Positions 46,517 through 54,890 of a stretch of DNA of 64,000 nucleotides are shown piece after piece (the first letter of the stretch is position 1; each line of letters starts with the position of its first letter). The notes beneath the pieces were generated by a model. That model saw only the letters and a list, made by a program, of their open reading frames with translations, did not search any database and had not been told where the DNA came from. A program made the translations under genes and the position numbers. The stretch is from Arcticibacter svalbardensis MN12-7 (GTDB lineage Bacteria > Bacteroidota > Bacteroidia > Sphingobacteriales > Sphingobacteriaceae), in assembly GCF_000403135.1 (NCBI RefSeq), contig NZ_AQPN01000103.1:16291-80290 (forward strand), in the 5' to 3' direction.

Positions 46517-49500
46517 ATGAAGTACGGATTTCTTTTATTTTGCATGGTATTCACGATCCCGCATTTACTTGTTGGGCAAACAACGAAAAGTACGTTGTCG
46601 GGGATAATCTATGATCAAAATAAAATGTTGGTTCAGGGAGCAATAGTACGCTTGTTTTATCAACCCACCCAAACCCAATACGGTTGTTCCAGTAATGAAT
46701 CAGGTCGGTTTTATCTGCCCGATTTAAAACCAGGTGGCCTTTACGAGATTGAGGTGATGGCTACGGGATATCCTACCTATCATCAAAAAGATTTTTATCT
46801 GCGATTCGATGAACCCGAGCAGATTCAGATTACACTAAAAAACGCTGGAATTGAACTTCCGGAAGTAGTGATCAATTTAGCCATACCGGGTAAAACACAA
46901 ATAAGCACACAGCAAACCGGACTGTCTACCCAGATCGATCAAAAAATCTTTGGCAGTTTACCTGCTATAAAAAGAAGTATTCAGGATTATGTACGTTTAA
47001 ATCCGCTCTCATTCGGTCCATCCATTGCAGGGGGAAATTACAGACAGAACTTCATTACCATTGATGGTTCTGAATTTAATAACAACTTTGGTGTAGGCGA
47101 AAATTTACCGGGAAACGGAACGCAACCGGTATCACTTGACGCTATTGACCAGCTTTCAGTGAATGTCGCCCCCTTTAATGCCATTTGGGAATCTGGCTTT
47201 ATCGGAAGTACCATCAATATTATCACCCGGTCGGGGAGTAATAAAACGCAGGCCTCGGCTTACCGGTTTTTTCGTAATCAGAATAGTTACGGGAACCAGG
47301 TAGCTGACCAATCTTTTGAAAAAGGAAAAATGTTTTATCATCAGGACGGCATCCGAATAGGAGGGCCTATTCTGCCAAATGAATTATTCTATTTTTTTAG
47401 TCTGGAAACAGAAAATGAGCAATATAACCCGCAACCGTATATTGCGGCTACCGCTGAAGCCCCCTATGGACGAAGTACAAACATCTCCAGGCCGCAAGCC
47501 ACAGAGCTGAATGAGATTGACAGTTACCTACGCAATACCTACCAATATGATCCGGGCAGCTATAGTAATTATGATTTTCAAAATAAGAGTACCAAAATAC
47601 TGGGAAGAATCGACTGGAACATATCTGCTAATAATACCTTCAGCATCCGATATAACCAATTAAAAAGTCTGCGGCCAGAACTGCTCAACGGATCAAGAAG
47701 CCCTTTAACCGCTTTTCCTACCGGGGCAGGCAGAAGAAATAGTAATGCACTGTTCTTTAGTAATTCGAATTTCAGTACACGGTCTAATTTTTATTCTTTT
47801 GCTGCGGAATGGAACAAGAAATTAACCGCAAACACCTCAAACACGCTGCGGGCATCTTATACCAAGCAATATGAACCGCGTGTATCCGATAGTAAATCAT
47901 TCCCATTCGTTGATATTTTGAAAGATGGAGTTCCGTTCACTTCCTTTGGACTGGAGCCTTTTACTTATGGCAACAGCCGGGAGGTAAACTTACTGTCCGT
48001 AATGGATTACGTCAATTTCAGCCATACTCGAAATACCTGGTTAGCAGGTGCAAAAATAGATTACAGTCGCACGAGTAACACCTACATGCCCTTTGGAACC
48101 GGTTACTATACATTTGCTTCCTGGGATGATTTTGTTACCGGACAAAAACCAATCGACTACGCGCTCACTTATTCCACCGATCCCGAAATCAAACAGCCTG
48201 TTTATAGTTTCAAATATGCAAATCTGGCTATTTTCGCACAGAACAGCATTATGCTGGGTAAGCGCTCCAGTCTTACTGCAGGTATCCGTGTGGATCTACC
48301 CTGGTATCCAAAATCACTGGCAGAGAACACAAATCTATCTGCACTCACTTTTGCTGAAGGCGAGCAAGTGCATACCTCTCAATTACCGCAGCCGTCCCTA
48401 CTTATATCCCCGAGAATTGGTATTTCCATTAATATGAACGAGAGTGGGACATTCAGGCTAAGAGGAGGGACAGGCATCTTTACCGGGAGGATTCCCTTTG
48501 TGTGGATCATCAGTCAGGCCCGCTATTCCGGTTTATCGCAAATTACACAAACCTGGCAGGGAAAGGAGAACACACCCGGTTCATTCAATCCCGATCCAAC
48601 AGCCTATGTGCCTGCCGATCTGACTGCCCAAAGCTCAAAATTACCCTCAATAACCAGTGTAATAGCTAAAGACTTTAAAATGCCTCAAACCTGGAAAAGC
48701 AGTGCCGGTCTTGATTTGCTGCTCGCTACAGGCTTAACGTTGAAAGTAGATGTGCTTTATAATAAATATATACATGCCATTATTTTTAAGGATATCAATC
48801 TCGAAGCCCCTCAGTATTTAAATATCAGCGGTTATCCCGATAACAGGCAGGTATATCAAGCTGACATTAAAGATCGGTTTATCAATACGCTGAATAGTTC
48901 AGGCTTAGCGGATGGAAATGGAAATGCGCAGTTGAATGTGGTAAAAGTAGGCAATCAATCAAAGGGCTATTACTGGTCAATAACGGAGCAGATTGAGAAA
49001 AAAATCTCTAATACCCTTTTATTTTCAGTTGCCTATAGCGCCAGTATGGCAAAGAATTTAAACGATGGAGATGGCGACCAAACCCTTTCGGCTTTAAATG
49101 CCACGGCCAGTGTAAATGGAAATAACCAAACCCAACTAAGCTATGCCGGTTATGTAATTCCCCGAAGGATAGTGGCTTTCTTCAATTATCATCAAGTATA
49201 TCTAAAGAAGTTCAAAGTCGGTGCCGCGTTAGTATACCAGGGAACTTATGATGGGCGGTTTTCTTATACCTATTCCCGTGATTTTATTCATGACGGTGCG
49301 AACAAGGCTTTGATTTATGTCCCTAAAGATCCTTCCGAAATTACATTTGTCGATTTAACGATCAATCAACCAACGCAAGTGACTTATTCGGCGTCACAGC
49401 AAAGTGAGGCTTTCTTTAAATACATCGATCAGGATAAATACCTGAGTTCCCGCAAAGGAAAATATGCAGAACGCAATGGCGCATTACTGCCATGGCGCAA

Positions 49501-49813
49501 TCAGTGGGATCTGAAGCTGACACATGATTTTATGTTAACTAATCGCAAAGCGCAGCAGTCTATCCAGTTGTCATGGGACGTTTTGAATGTGGGTAATTTG
49601 CTGAATCCGGATTGGGGATTGAAAAAAATGGTCCAGACCAGCGCCCTATTGGTTCCTGCCAATTTAGGCTCAGTGGTGCCCAATGGCACCGTTAAACCTA
49701 CATTTCAATTGGCAACAACGAGTGGCAACCTGATTACTAAAACTTTTGTAAATGATATCAGTAGTAATTCAACCTACGTGATGCAATTTGGAATCAGGTA
49801 TATCTTTAATTAA
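46517..49813 (+). CDS. Oar-like TonB-dependent outer-membrane receptor, second
   Basis: About 1098 residues from the ATG at 46517 (a TTG codon lies just before). Signal peptide, carboxypeptidase-regulatory-like domain (LSGIIYDQNKMLVQGAIV, about 25-115), plug with SIQDYVRLNPLSFGP and FITIDGSEFNNNFG, then INIITRSGSNKTQASAYRFFRN at the barrel entry and GGPILPNELFYFF. This pattern resembles the receptor at 41853, but the two are clearly divergent. The strong hairpin upstream may give it separate regulation. Ligand unknown; a nucleoside or phosphate-related ligand is only suggested by the NPP neighbour. Confidence 0.87.
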   Translation: MKYGFLLFCMVFTIPHLLVGQTTKSTLSGIIYDQNKMLVQGAIVRLFYQPTQTQYGCSSNESGRFYLPDLKPGGLYEIEVMATGYPTYHQKDFYLRFDEPEQIQITLKNAGIELPEVVINLAIPGKTQISTQQTGLSTQIDQKIFGSLPAIKRSIQDYVRLNPLSFGPSIAGGNYRQNFITIDGSEFNNNFGVGENLPGNGTQPVSLDAIDQLSVNVAPFNAIWESGFIGSTINIITRSGSNKTQASAYRFFRNQNSYGNQVADQSFEKGKMFYHQDGIRIGGPILPNELFYFFSLETENEQYNPQPYIAATAEAPYGRSTNISRPQATELNEIDSYLRNTYQYDPGSYSNYDFQNKSTKILGRIDWNISANNTFSIRYNQLKSLRPELLNGSRSPLTAFPTGAGRRNSNALFFSNSNFSTRSNFYSFAAEWNKKLTANTSNTLRASYTKQYEPRVSDSKSFPFVDILKDGVPFTSFGLEPFTYGNSREVNLLSVMDYVNFSHTRNTWLAGAKIDYSRTSNTYMPFGTGYYTFASWDDFVTGQKPIDYALTYSTDPEIKQPVYSFKYANLAIFAQNSIMLGKRSSLTAGIRVDLPWYPKSLAENTNLSALTFAEGEQVHTSQLPQPSLLISPRIGISINMNESGTFRLRGGTGIFTGRIPFVWIISQARYSGLSQITQTWQGKENTPGSFNPDPTAYVPADLTAQSSKLPSITSVIAKDFKMPQTWKSSAGLDLLLATGLTLKVDVLYNKYIHAIIFKDINLEAPQYLNISGYPDNRQVYQADIKDRFINTLNSSGLADGNGNAQLNVVKVGNQSKGYYWSITEQIEKKISNTLLFSVAYSASMAKNLNDGDGDQTLSALNATASVNGNNQTQLSYAGYVIPRRIVAFFNYHQVYLKKFKVGAALVYQGTYDGRFSYTYSRDFIHDGANKALIYVPKDPSEITFVDLTINQPTQVTYSASQQSEAFFKYIDQDKYLSSRKGKYAERNGALLPWRNQWDLKLTHDFMLTNRKAQQSIQLSWDVLNVGNLLNPDWGLKKMVQTSALLVPANLGSVVPNGTVKPTFQLATTSGNLITKTFVNDISSNSTYVMQFGIRYIFN

Positions 49814-49876
49814 TACAGTCCGAATAAAACCATGTAATTGTTCAATACCATCTCTTTATTGAATGATACCTGTTTC

Positions 49877-49919
49877 AACGCTATTAGAACCTGCCATGAA
49901 AGCAGGATCTAATAGCGTT
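49877..49919. repeat. 18-bp inverted repeat (hairpin) with 7-base loop
   Basis: Left arm 49877-49894 and right arm 49902-49919 pair at 17 of 18 positions (AACGCTATTAG at the base, CCTGC near the loop), loop CATGAAA. No T run follows. A second copy of the right-arm core AATAGCG occurs at 50005-50011 and could compete for the left arm. Confidence 0.75.
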
Positions 49920-49955
49920 GCCGTGTCCTGTCTGCCTTCTTAATTGCTTCTACTT

Positions 49956-49991
49956 CCCTTGGTTGTTCGCCTGGAGAGGGCGGACCAAGGG
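49956..49991. repeat. Inverted repeat with inner CGCC/GGCG stem
   Basis: CCCTTGGT (49956-49963) pairs perfectly with ACCAAGGG (49984-49991). Inside it, CGCC and GGCG can pair. It lies about 37 bases after the hairpin at 49877. Confidence 0.6.
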
Positions 49992-50221
49992 TGATGCAAC
50001 GAACAAATAGCGAAGCACCGTTCTAAGCCCTATGCATAAAATTCGTTCCTGTCTTCAATGCCATTAGGATTACCTGATCAGTTTTGAGGATTATTCCTTT
50101 TAACAGGAATGGGGATAGTATGACGTCGTAAATTACCCGTGTAAATGGCGTGTATACACCGTAAGTATTTAGCTTTAACACTTTACCTTAGTGAAAGATT
50201 CTCTTACAAACAACTGCCGAC

Positions 50222-50608
50222 ATGAACCCAAAAAAGATTTGGTCAAATTTAACGACAAATGACCTGGACAGAACAACGAAATTTTATACGGCACTGGGAT
50301 TTAAGTCTAACGGGAGATCTGAGGATCTGACCAGCTTTTTGGTAGGTCAGGATGATTTTGTCATACACTTTTTCCTAACAGATAAGCTGAAAGAGAACGT
50401 GGAAATTGAAATATCAGATGCGCACATCGCAAACGAAATTATATTTACCCTTTCAGCAGAAACCAAAGATGAGGTGAACAATTGGGCGAAAGAAGTGCTG
50501 AATGCCGGAGGGGAAATCATTTCAAAACCTAAAGAGTTTGGAGAAGGTTATTACGGTTTTGTATTCGCTGATCCGGATGGACATAAGTTCAACGTGTTTT
50601 ATATGTAG
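50222..50608 (+). CDS. VOC (glyoxalase/bleomycin-resistance fold) protein
   Basis: A 128-residue single VOC-fold protein. It begins with KIWSNLTTNDLDRTTKFYTALGF and ends with YYGFVFADPDGHKFNVFYM, the usual paired beta-alpha-beta-beta-beta layout. A metal-type His lies in the DPDGHKF end; the first-half ligand is not obvious, so enzymatic activity is uncertain. Cytoplasmic, single gene. Unrelated to the VOC remnant at 30020. Confidence 0.82.
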   Translation: MNPKKIWSNLTTNDLDRTTKFYTALGFKSNGRSEDLTSFLVGQDDFVIHFFLTDKLKENVEIEISDAHIANEIIFTLSAETKDEVNNWAKEVLNAGGEIISKPKEFGEGYYGFVFADPDGHKFNVFYM

Positions 50609-50786
50609 ATATGTCCAGCTAAGTGGCCAACACCCTTTTTAGTCATATATGGTAAAATCCTACCGTATCTGAGAAGATTTAAGAAGATTTCGACTGACAA
50701 TCGTTCCTTTTATTCTGTCCTAGTAAGTTTGTTTCAACAGGAAGATCAATACATGATGCTTTCTGAACAAACTTTATTTAGAAACT

Positions 50787-51425
50787 ATGGCAAGAATTAA
50801 GAATGGCGCGAATGGTGCCTTTTCAGGAAAAGTAGGAAGTGTAGTGGGAAGTAACTGGCGCGACGTCGATTACATCAGGGGAATCTCTAAACGGTCATCA
50901 CGAAAGCCAACAGATAAGCAGAGCGAGGTTCGTCGAAATTTTGGCTTGTTAGCGGAGTTTTTAGCATCGCTCAGGCCGGTGATTGATCAGGGATTTAAAA
51001 ATCAGGATACAAGAAAGGCAACTGCACAGAATCTGGCGATCCAGGCAAACTATCCGGTATTTGAAAATCTTGAAGAAGATTCCCTGCCCGATTATGCAAA
51101 GGTCATTTTGAGCAAAGGGAAGTTGGTAGGTAAGCCAGCCGGGTGCATGCTGTCGGCATCGGAGCAAGGTGTCATGTGGATTACATGGGAAATGTATGGG
51201 TATTCGGCCATTGAAAGGGGAGTGGATCAGGCAACAATTGTGTTGTACTGTCCTTCTTTAGCAGCGTCCATTGTTTTAGCGGATCAATATCTCCGTCAGG
51301 ATCAAAAGGCGGAAATAGTTCTTCCTGGAAATTGGGTTGACCAATCCATATGTGTTTATATGTTCATGACTTCTATGGAGGATAAAAATTCGGACTCTGT
51401 ATTTGTTGGATTTTTTAACAACTAG
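50787..51425 (+). CDS. DUF6266-family protein, first of a pair
   Basis: A 212-residue protein of unknown function. The start MARIKNGANGAFSGKVGS, followed by SVVGSNWRDVDYIRG and RSSRKPTDKQSEVRRNF, matches the DUF6266 proteins I know from Pedobacter-type genomes. No signal peptide or membrane segment. The C-terminal two-thirds is beta-rich. It is three bases upstream of a second, related gene. Confidence 0.7.
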   Translation: MARIKNGANGAFSGKVGSVVGSNWRDVDYIRGISKRSSRKPTDKQSEVRRNFGLLAEFLASLRPVIDQGFKNQDTRKATAQNLAIQANYPVFENLEEDSLPDYAKVILSKGKLVGKPAGCMLSASEQGVMWITWEMYGYSAIERGVDQATIVLYCPSLAASIVLADQYLRQDQKAEIVLPGNWVDQSICVYMFMTSMEDKNSDSVFVGFFNN

Positions 51426-51428
51426 ATC

Positions 51429-52064
51429 ATGGCCATTATTGAAAGTAATCGGATTTCAGGCTTACTGGGGAATTTGGTATATTATATTGATCGTTCCGGA
51501 AAGCAGCGTACGCGTAAACGTCCTGTTTTTACAGTCAGTCCTAGTGATAAGCAATTAGGTACCAGGCTAAAGTTTAAGATGGCAATGAATTTTCTAAATC
51601 CTCTTCGTGCATTGATTAATAAGTCCTGGCATGGAGATTTGCGCAGGGGTATTATGTCCTATGACGCTGCCCTGGGTACTATGATTAAACAAGCTATTGA
51701 TGGCGAATATCCGGATTTGTGTATCACTTATTCTAAGGTGCAGATAAGTCGGGGAATAATGGATGGGCCAATCAATCTTACTTTGGAGATAATGGGCGAT
51801 GAGGCTGTGGTGACCTGGGAGATTCTTCCGGTTATAAGTAAAGCTTCTTCACCTGATGATATTTTGATGTTTGTGCTGGTAAATGAGAGTAAGGAAATTA
51901 CGATGCTATTTGAACAAAAGGCCTTGCGGGGAGATTTGAGTTTAAAGCTGGCACTTCCTGCTACGTTTGGCAATGATGCGTTACATGGATTCTTCTTTTT
52001 CTCAAACCATAACTTTAAGGAAGCATCAGCAACTACTTATTTGAAGTATAGGAAGACGTTATAG
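51429..52064 (+). CDS. DUF6266-like protein, second of a pair
   Basis: A 211-residue protein with the same layout as its neighbour: a short N-terminal glycine-containing stretch (ISGLLGNLVYYIDRSGK), an Arg-rich loop (RTRKRPVF), a helical middle with LGTRLKFKMAMNFL and a beta-rich rest. It is distantly related to the gene at 50787, three bases upstream, so an old tandem duplication is likely. Function unknown. Confidence 0.6.
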   Translation: MAIIESNRISGLLGNLVYYIDRSGKQRTRKRPVFTVSPSDKQLGTRLKFKMAMNFLNPLRALINKSWHGDLRRGIMSYDAALGTMIKQAIDGEYPDLCITYSKVQISRGIMDGPINLTLEIMGDEAVVTWEILPVISKASSPDDILMFVLVNESKEITMLFEQKALRGDLSLKLALPATFGNDALHGFFFFSNHNFKEASATTYLKYRKTL

Positions 52065-52122
52065 TAAATGATGATGAACTCTATTCACTCGAAACCTTTA
52101 CTTATTTCTTGTAAAAACGTCA

Positions 52123-52482
52123 TTAATAAGCTTGTATTAAAACTTCAGCAGGGATTTTAAGTACATCTGTTAACTTTCGAATCATAGAAAGGCTGAGTTT
52201 TCTTTTCCCTGAAAGAACTTCAGACTTTCTTGAACGTGTACCTAATAGTTCACTTAGCTCGTTTTCAGATAAGTTCATCTGCTCCATCCGAAACTTTATA
52301 GCTTCTATTGGATTTGGATAAGAAACAGGATAATGTATTAATTCATATTCCTTAACTAATAGGCTTAATACTTCTAATTCATCGGAAGCCGCTGAACCTT
52401 CTGCGATATCAGTTTGCATTAACTCATACACATGAGCCAGAGCATTATCATATTCTTTCGTTGATTTAATTGGTTTTAACAT
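52123..52482 (-). CDS. higA: HigA-type antitoxin (XRE helix-turn-helix)
   Basis: A 119-residue protein with an N-terminal acidic helical part and a C-terminal HTH (IKFRMEQMNLSENELSELL, then SRKSEVLSGKRKLSLSMIRKL, about 66-107). It overlaps the upstream toxin gene by 17 bases, toxin first, the usual HigBA order. It should neutralise HigB and repress the operon, most likely through the palindrome at 52799. Confidence 0.9.
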   Translation of the reverse strand: MLKPIKSTKEYDNALAHVYELMQTDIAEGSAASDELEVLSLLVKEYELIHYPVSYPNPIEAIKFRMEQMNLSENELSELLGTRSRKSEVLSGKRKLSLSMIRKLTDVLKIPAEVLIQAY

Positions 52483-52777
52483 AACTGACTGTCTTTACAT
52501 TTATTTTATCATATTGATTATGCGAGCCAAACCAAACTACAAACACGATTTTTAAGCGGTATTCTATATCTACAATTAAGCGGTAGCTATTGCCGTGTAT
52601 ATTAAATACAACTCTTTTTTCATTGATGATAGACGCGTTTTTATATTGAGCTTTCAACTCATTTGGATTATTCCATGATGCATAAACGGCTTCTTCATGC
52701 CAACTTAATAATGCCTGTTCTGCTTGATTGAATTCCTGAATATAATCTTTTAGCGTTTTCATTGCTATCACCCGCAT
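52466..52777 (-). CDS. higB: HigB-type toxin (mRNA interferase)
   Basis: A RelE-fold toxin of 103 residues from the ATG at 52777 (MRVIAMKTL). HigB proteins typically start with such a strand, though the ATG at 52762 is also possible given that a -7-like box lies only seven bases upstream of 52777. Landmarks are WHEEAVYASWNNPNELKAQY, VVFNIHGNSYRLIV and VVWFGSHNQYDKI, the conserved HigB core. It would cleave translated mRNA when not bound by HigA. Confidence 0.9.
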   Translation of the reverse strand: MRVIAMKTLKDYIQEFNQAEQALLSWHEEAVYASWNNPNELKAQYKNASIINEKRVVFNIHGNSYRLIVDIEYRLKIVFVVWFGSHNQYDKINVKTVSYVKTN

Positions 52778-52783
52778 ATTTAA

Positions 52784-52815
52784 CAAATATACTAATATGT
52801 TCCCAAAACGGGAAC
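52784..52815 (-). promoter_or_regulatory. higBA promoter and palindromic operator
   Basis: On the minus strand TATATTTG (52784-52791) fits the Bacteroidetes -7 box. Directly upstream the perfect palindrome GTTCCC-AAAAC-GGGAAC (52799-52815) covers the place of the -33 element. A repressor bound there would block the promoter, as expected for autoregulation by HigA. Confidence 0.6.
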
Positions 52816-53094
52816 GGAATAATGTATTTTATTTTGCAGTTTGATTGATTTTCTTTACTCGTAAATAAAGTGGTTGTTGCTAAGTGGTCTGAATTTTATT
52901 CAATCAAAGGTCTTTCCTTGAAATTGTATCAATCCCCTGTATGATTGAGTATTGACATTATCTTAACTGTGTATTAAATTTGTTATATACGTTGAGTCTA
53001 ACTTGCTCTTTTAGTAGTCTTTACATTCCTTTTTTCATTAAGAACGATTACTTAAACTATTTTTTAATCTTTCACCTCAAGCACTTAATTAATT
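52816..53094. other. Intergenic region, higBA / NTF2-like lipoprotein
   Basis: Beyond the higBA operator the remaining roughly 280 bases are AT-rich and show no coherent reading frame, no hairpin of note and no clear promoter for the lipoprotein gene. Confidence 0.4.
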
Positions 53095-53619
53095 ATGAAA
53101 AAGTTATTCTTAATTCTTTTAGCTGGAACATTGTTTTCCTGCAGCAACAAGCAAAAAGCCGCTGATGGGGCAATGGGAGACACTTCTGCAAATGCGGAAC
53201 AAGATTATCCTTATTCCATTAAACATCCTGATAATTGGGAAGTGGGTAGTACAGCCAATACGCTGATTGCGTTAAAAGCACTAAAGGCCTGGGAAAATGG
53301 AAAAATGGATGAATCAACTAGTTATTTTGGTGACACCGTGCACGTTGAGTTTGATGCATTAGATGAAAAAATGCCAAGAGATAGTGTGAAGGCAATGTTT
53401 AATGTAGGATGGAATATGTTTAAAACTGTGAACATAAAAATGTACGATTGGGAGTCCGTAGTATCAAAAGATAAATCAGAGGAATGGGTAACCGTTTGGT
53501 ACACACAGAACTGGGAAACAAAAAAAGGAGTTAAGGATTCATTAGCTGTTATTAATGATCTTCAGCTAAAAGACGGTAAAATTATCAGGTTAAGCGAATA
53601 TACGCGGAAGCTTCATTAA
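53095..53619 (+). CDS. Small lipoprotein with an NTF2/SnoaL-like domain
   Basis: A 174-residue lipoprotein (LAGTLFSCSN, Cys16). After a short linker the mature part (about 50-174) has the alpha-plus-beta pattern of the NTF2/SnoaL fold: helix ALKALKAWENGKM, then DTVHVEFDAL, a middle helix, EWVTVWYTQNWETKKG and a final INDLQLKDGKIIRLSEY. No catalytic residues are evident. Function unknown; likely periplasmic. Confidence 0.68.
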   Translation: MKKLFLILLAGTLFSCSNKQKAADGAMGDTSANAEQDYPYSIKHPDNWEVGSTANTLIALKALKAWENGKMDESTSYFGDTVHVEFDALDEKMPRDSVKAMFNVGWNMFKTVNIKMYDWESVVSKDKSEEWVTVWYTQNWETKKGVKDSLAVINDLQLKDGKIIRLSEYTRKLH

Positions 53620-53649
53620 ATAAAGAGCTGTTGTAGATTTATTAACGCG

Positions 53650-54732
53650 TTATTTCCTTAAAAGTCCGACACGAGTTAAACGGATTTGTCTGATTGTTTT
53701 TTGTTGGATATAGCGGTTATGGAGTACCATGCCGCCTAGAATTCCTATGAGGCTGCCGATCACAATATCAAGCGCACGAGCCTGCACCAGTCCATTGCTA
53801 TTAAAGACTACAACACCGCGGCCTAGTTCAGCCAGGAATATGGATAATGGGGTGAAAAATATGGCTGCAAGACCGTAATGCCTCACTACAAGCATTTCAA
53901 TGATGAATTGCAGGATTAATATGATGATACAGATCTCTAATAGGGAGAAGTTGAACTGGATCAGGATCCAGGTAAAGCCTATCCCTATTAATGTTCCGGT
54001 AATCCGGTGAATACTCCGTTGCCATACGTGCGTAACGCTGACACCCTGCATGATGGCACAACAGGAAACCGGGATCCAGTAGGGGTTGTCAAAGTTGAAA
54101 TAGTGCCCAACGAGTAAGGAAAGCGTGATGAAGATGCCTATGATAGCAGATTCGGTGAGATTGGCGTAATCTTGTTTCCTGATAGAAGGTTTGAGTACTT
54201 GTTTATGGAGTTTTTTGGTGATGTATAAGCTGTAGAAGAAGGCGAGGACGCAGGCCAGAATTGTGCCGGCAGCAATCAAACCTATTTTTGTCGGGACACT
54301 AACCAGGTCAAAGGGCATACAACTAGCCATAGATGCAATCATGATGAAAAAGAAGCTTCCCGGGGGATGCATTTTGAAATAACTGGTTACCCAGTTGAGG
54401 CCAAAAGCGAATAGTCCTAGAATACCAGCTGAAAGATAGGGGTTAAAGCTGAAGCTGATTCCGACGGCAAAGCTGATGATAAAACCGAAAGAGCAAAGCA
54501 TTAAAGTTAACATCCGATTTTCGAGGTTGGTGGATGGCATGTATAATATGACTAAACCTCCAAGGCATGATAATACGCCAAAGTCAATATGGCCTGTGTA
54601 ATAGCCGATTAGTAGGGGGAGTCCTGTGCAAAGTGAAGCCAATACCGGGATATGCCAGAGCCGCTCTGTCTTTTTGAGTGTGAATAATAGGTTGAGCTCT
54701 CGAATGAGTATCGTTTTAAAATCTTCTGGCAT
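53650..54732 (-). CDS. FUSC-like inner-membrane transporter
   Basis: About 360 residues from the ATG at 54732 (MPEDFK); the frame is open to a TTG at 54798, but that extension has no family character. Roughly ten to twelve hydrophobic segments in two halves, with NPYWIPVSCCAIMQG and RSIHRITGTLIG, the FUSC_2 signature seen in aromatic-acid and fusaric-acid exporter families. Substrate unknown. Divergent from the sirtuin gene. Confidence 0.8.
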   Translation of the reverse strand: MPEDFKTILIRELNLLFTLKKTERLWHIPVLASLCTGLPLLIGYYTGHIDFGVLSCLGGLVILYMPSTNLENRMLTLMLCSFGFIISFAVGISFSFNPYLSAGILGLFAFGLNWVTSYFKMHPPGSFFFIMIASMASCMPFDLVSVPTKIGLIAAGTILACVLAFFYSLYITKKLHKQVLKPSIRKQDYANLTESAIIGIFITLSLLVGHYFNFDNPYWIPVSCCAIMQGVSVTHVWQRSIHRITGTLIGIGFTWILIQFNFSLLEICIIILILQFIIEMLVVRHYGLAAIFFTPLSIFLAELGRGVVVFNSNGLVQARALDIVIGSLIGILGGMVLHNRYIQQKTIRQIRLTRVGLLRK

Positions 54733-54890
54733 ATGGGATGTTACGTTGTCTGGAATGCACTGCTCGTACTTTGCGGTATGCGTTCTGTGTTGGTACAAAT
54801 GTACGACAGTTCAATTTACACTTCCTATTAATGTGCATTCAATTTCTCTTATTGCTTAATTCTAACGAAATTGGGCAGGAACTTATCGAG

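Larger units (their letters stand above)
49814..50221. other. Structured non-coding region between receptor and VOC gene
   Basis: About 408 bases with no coherent reading frame but several strong inverted repeats (listed separately at 49877 and 49956). Further short arms can pair across them: CGTTGC (49916-49921) with GCAACG (49996-50001), and TTGTTCG (49963-49969) with CGAACAA (50000-50006). It could be a terminator/attenuator region or a structured RNA. Confidence 0.5.

Noticed and set aside
54738..54890. N-terminal extension of the sirtuin
   Set aside because: The ATG at 54738 would overlap the divergent FUSC gene and add a cysteine-rich, family-unlike stretch; ATG 54891 starts right at the conserved first strand.
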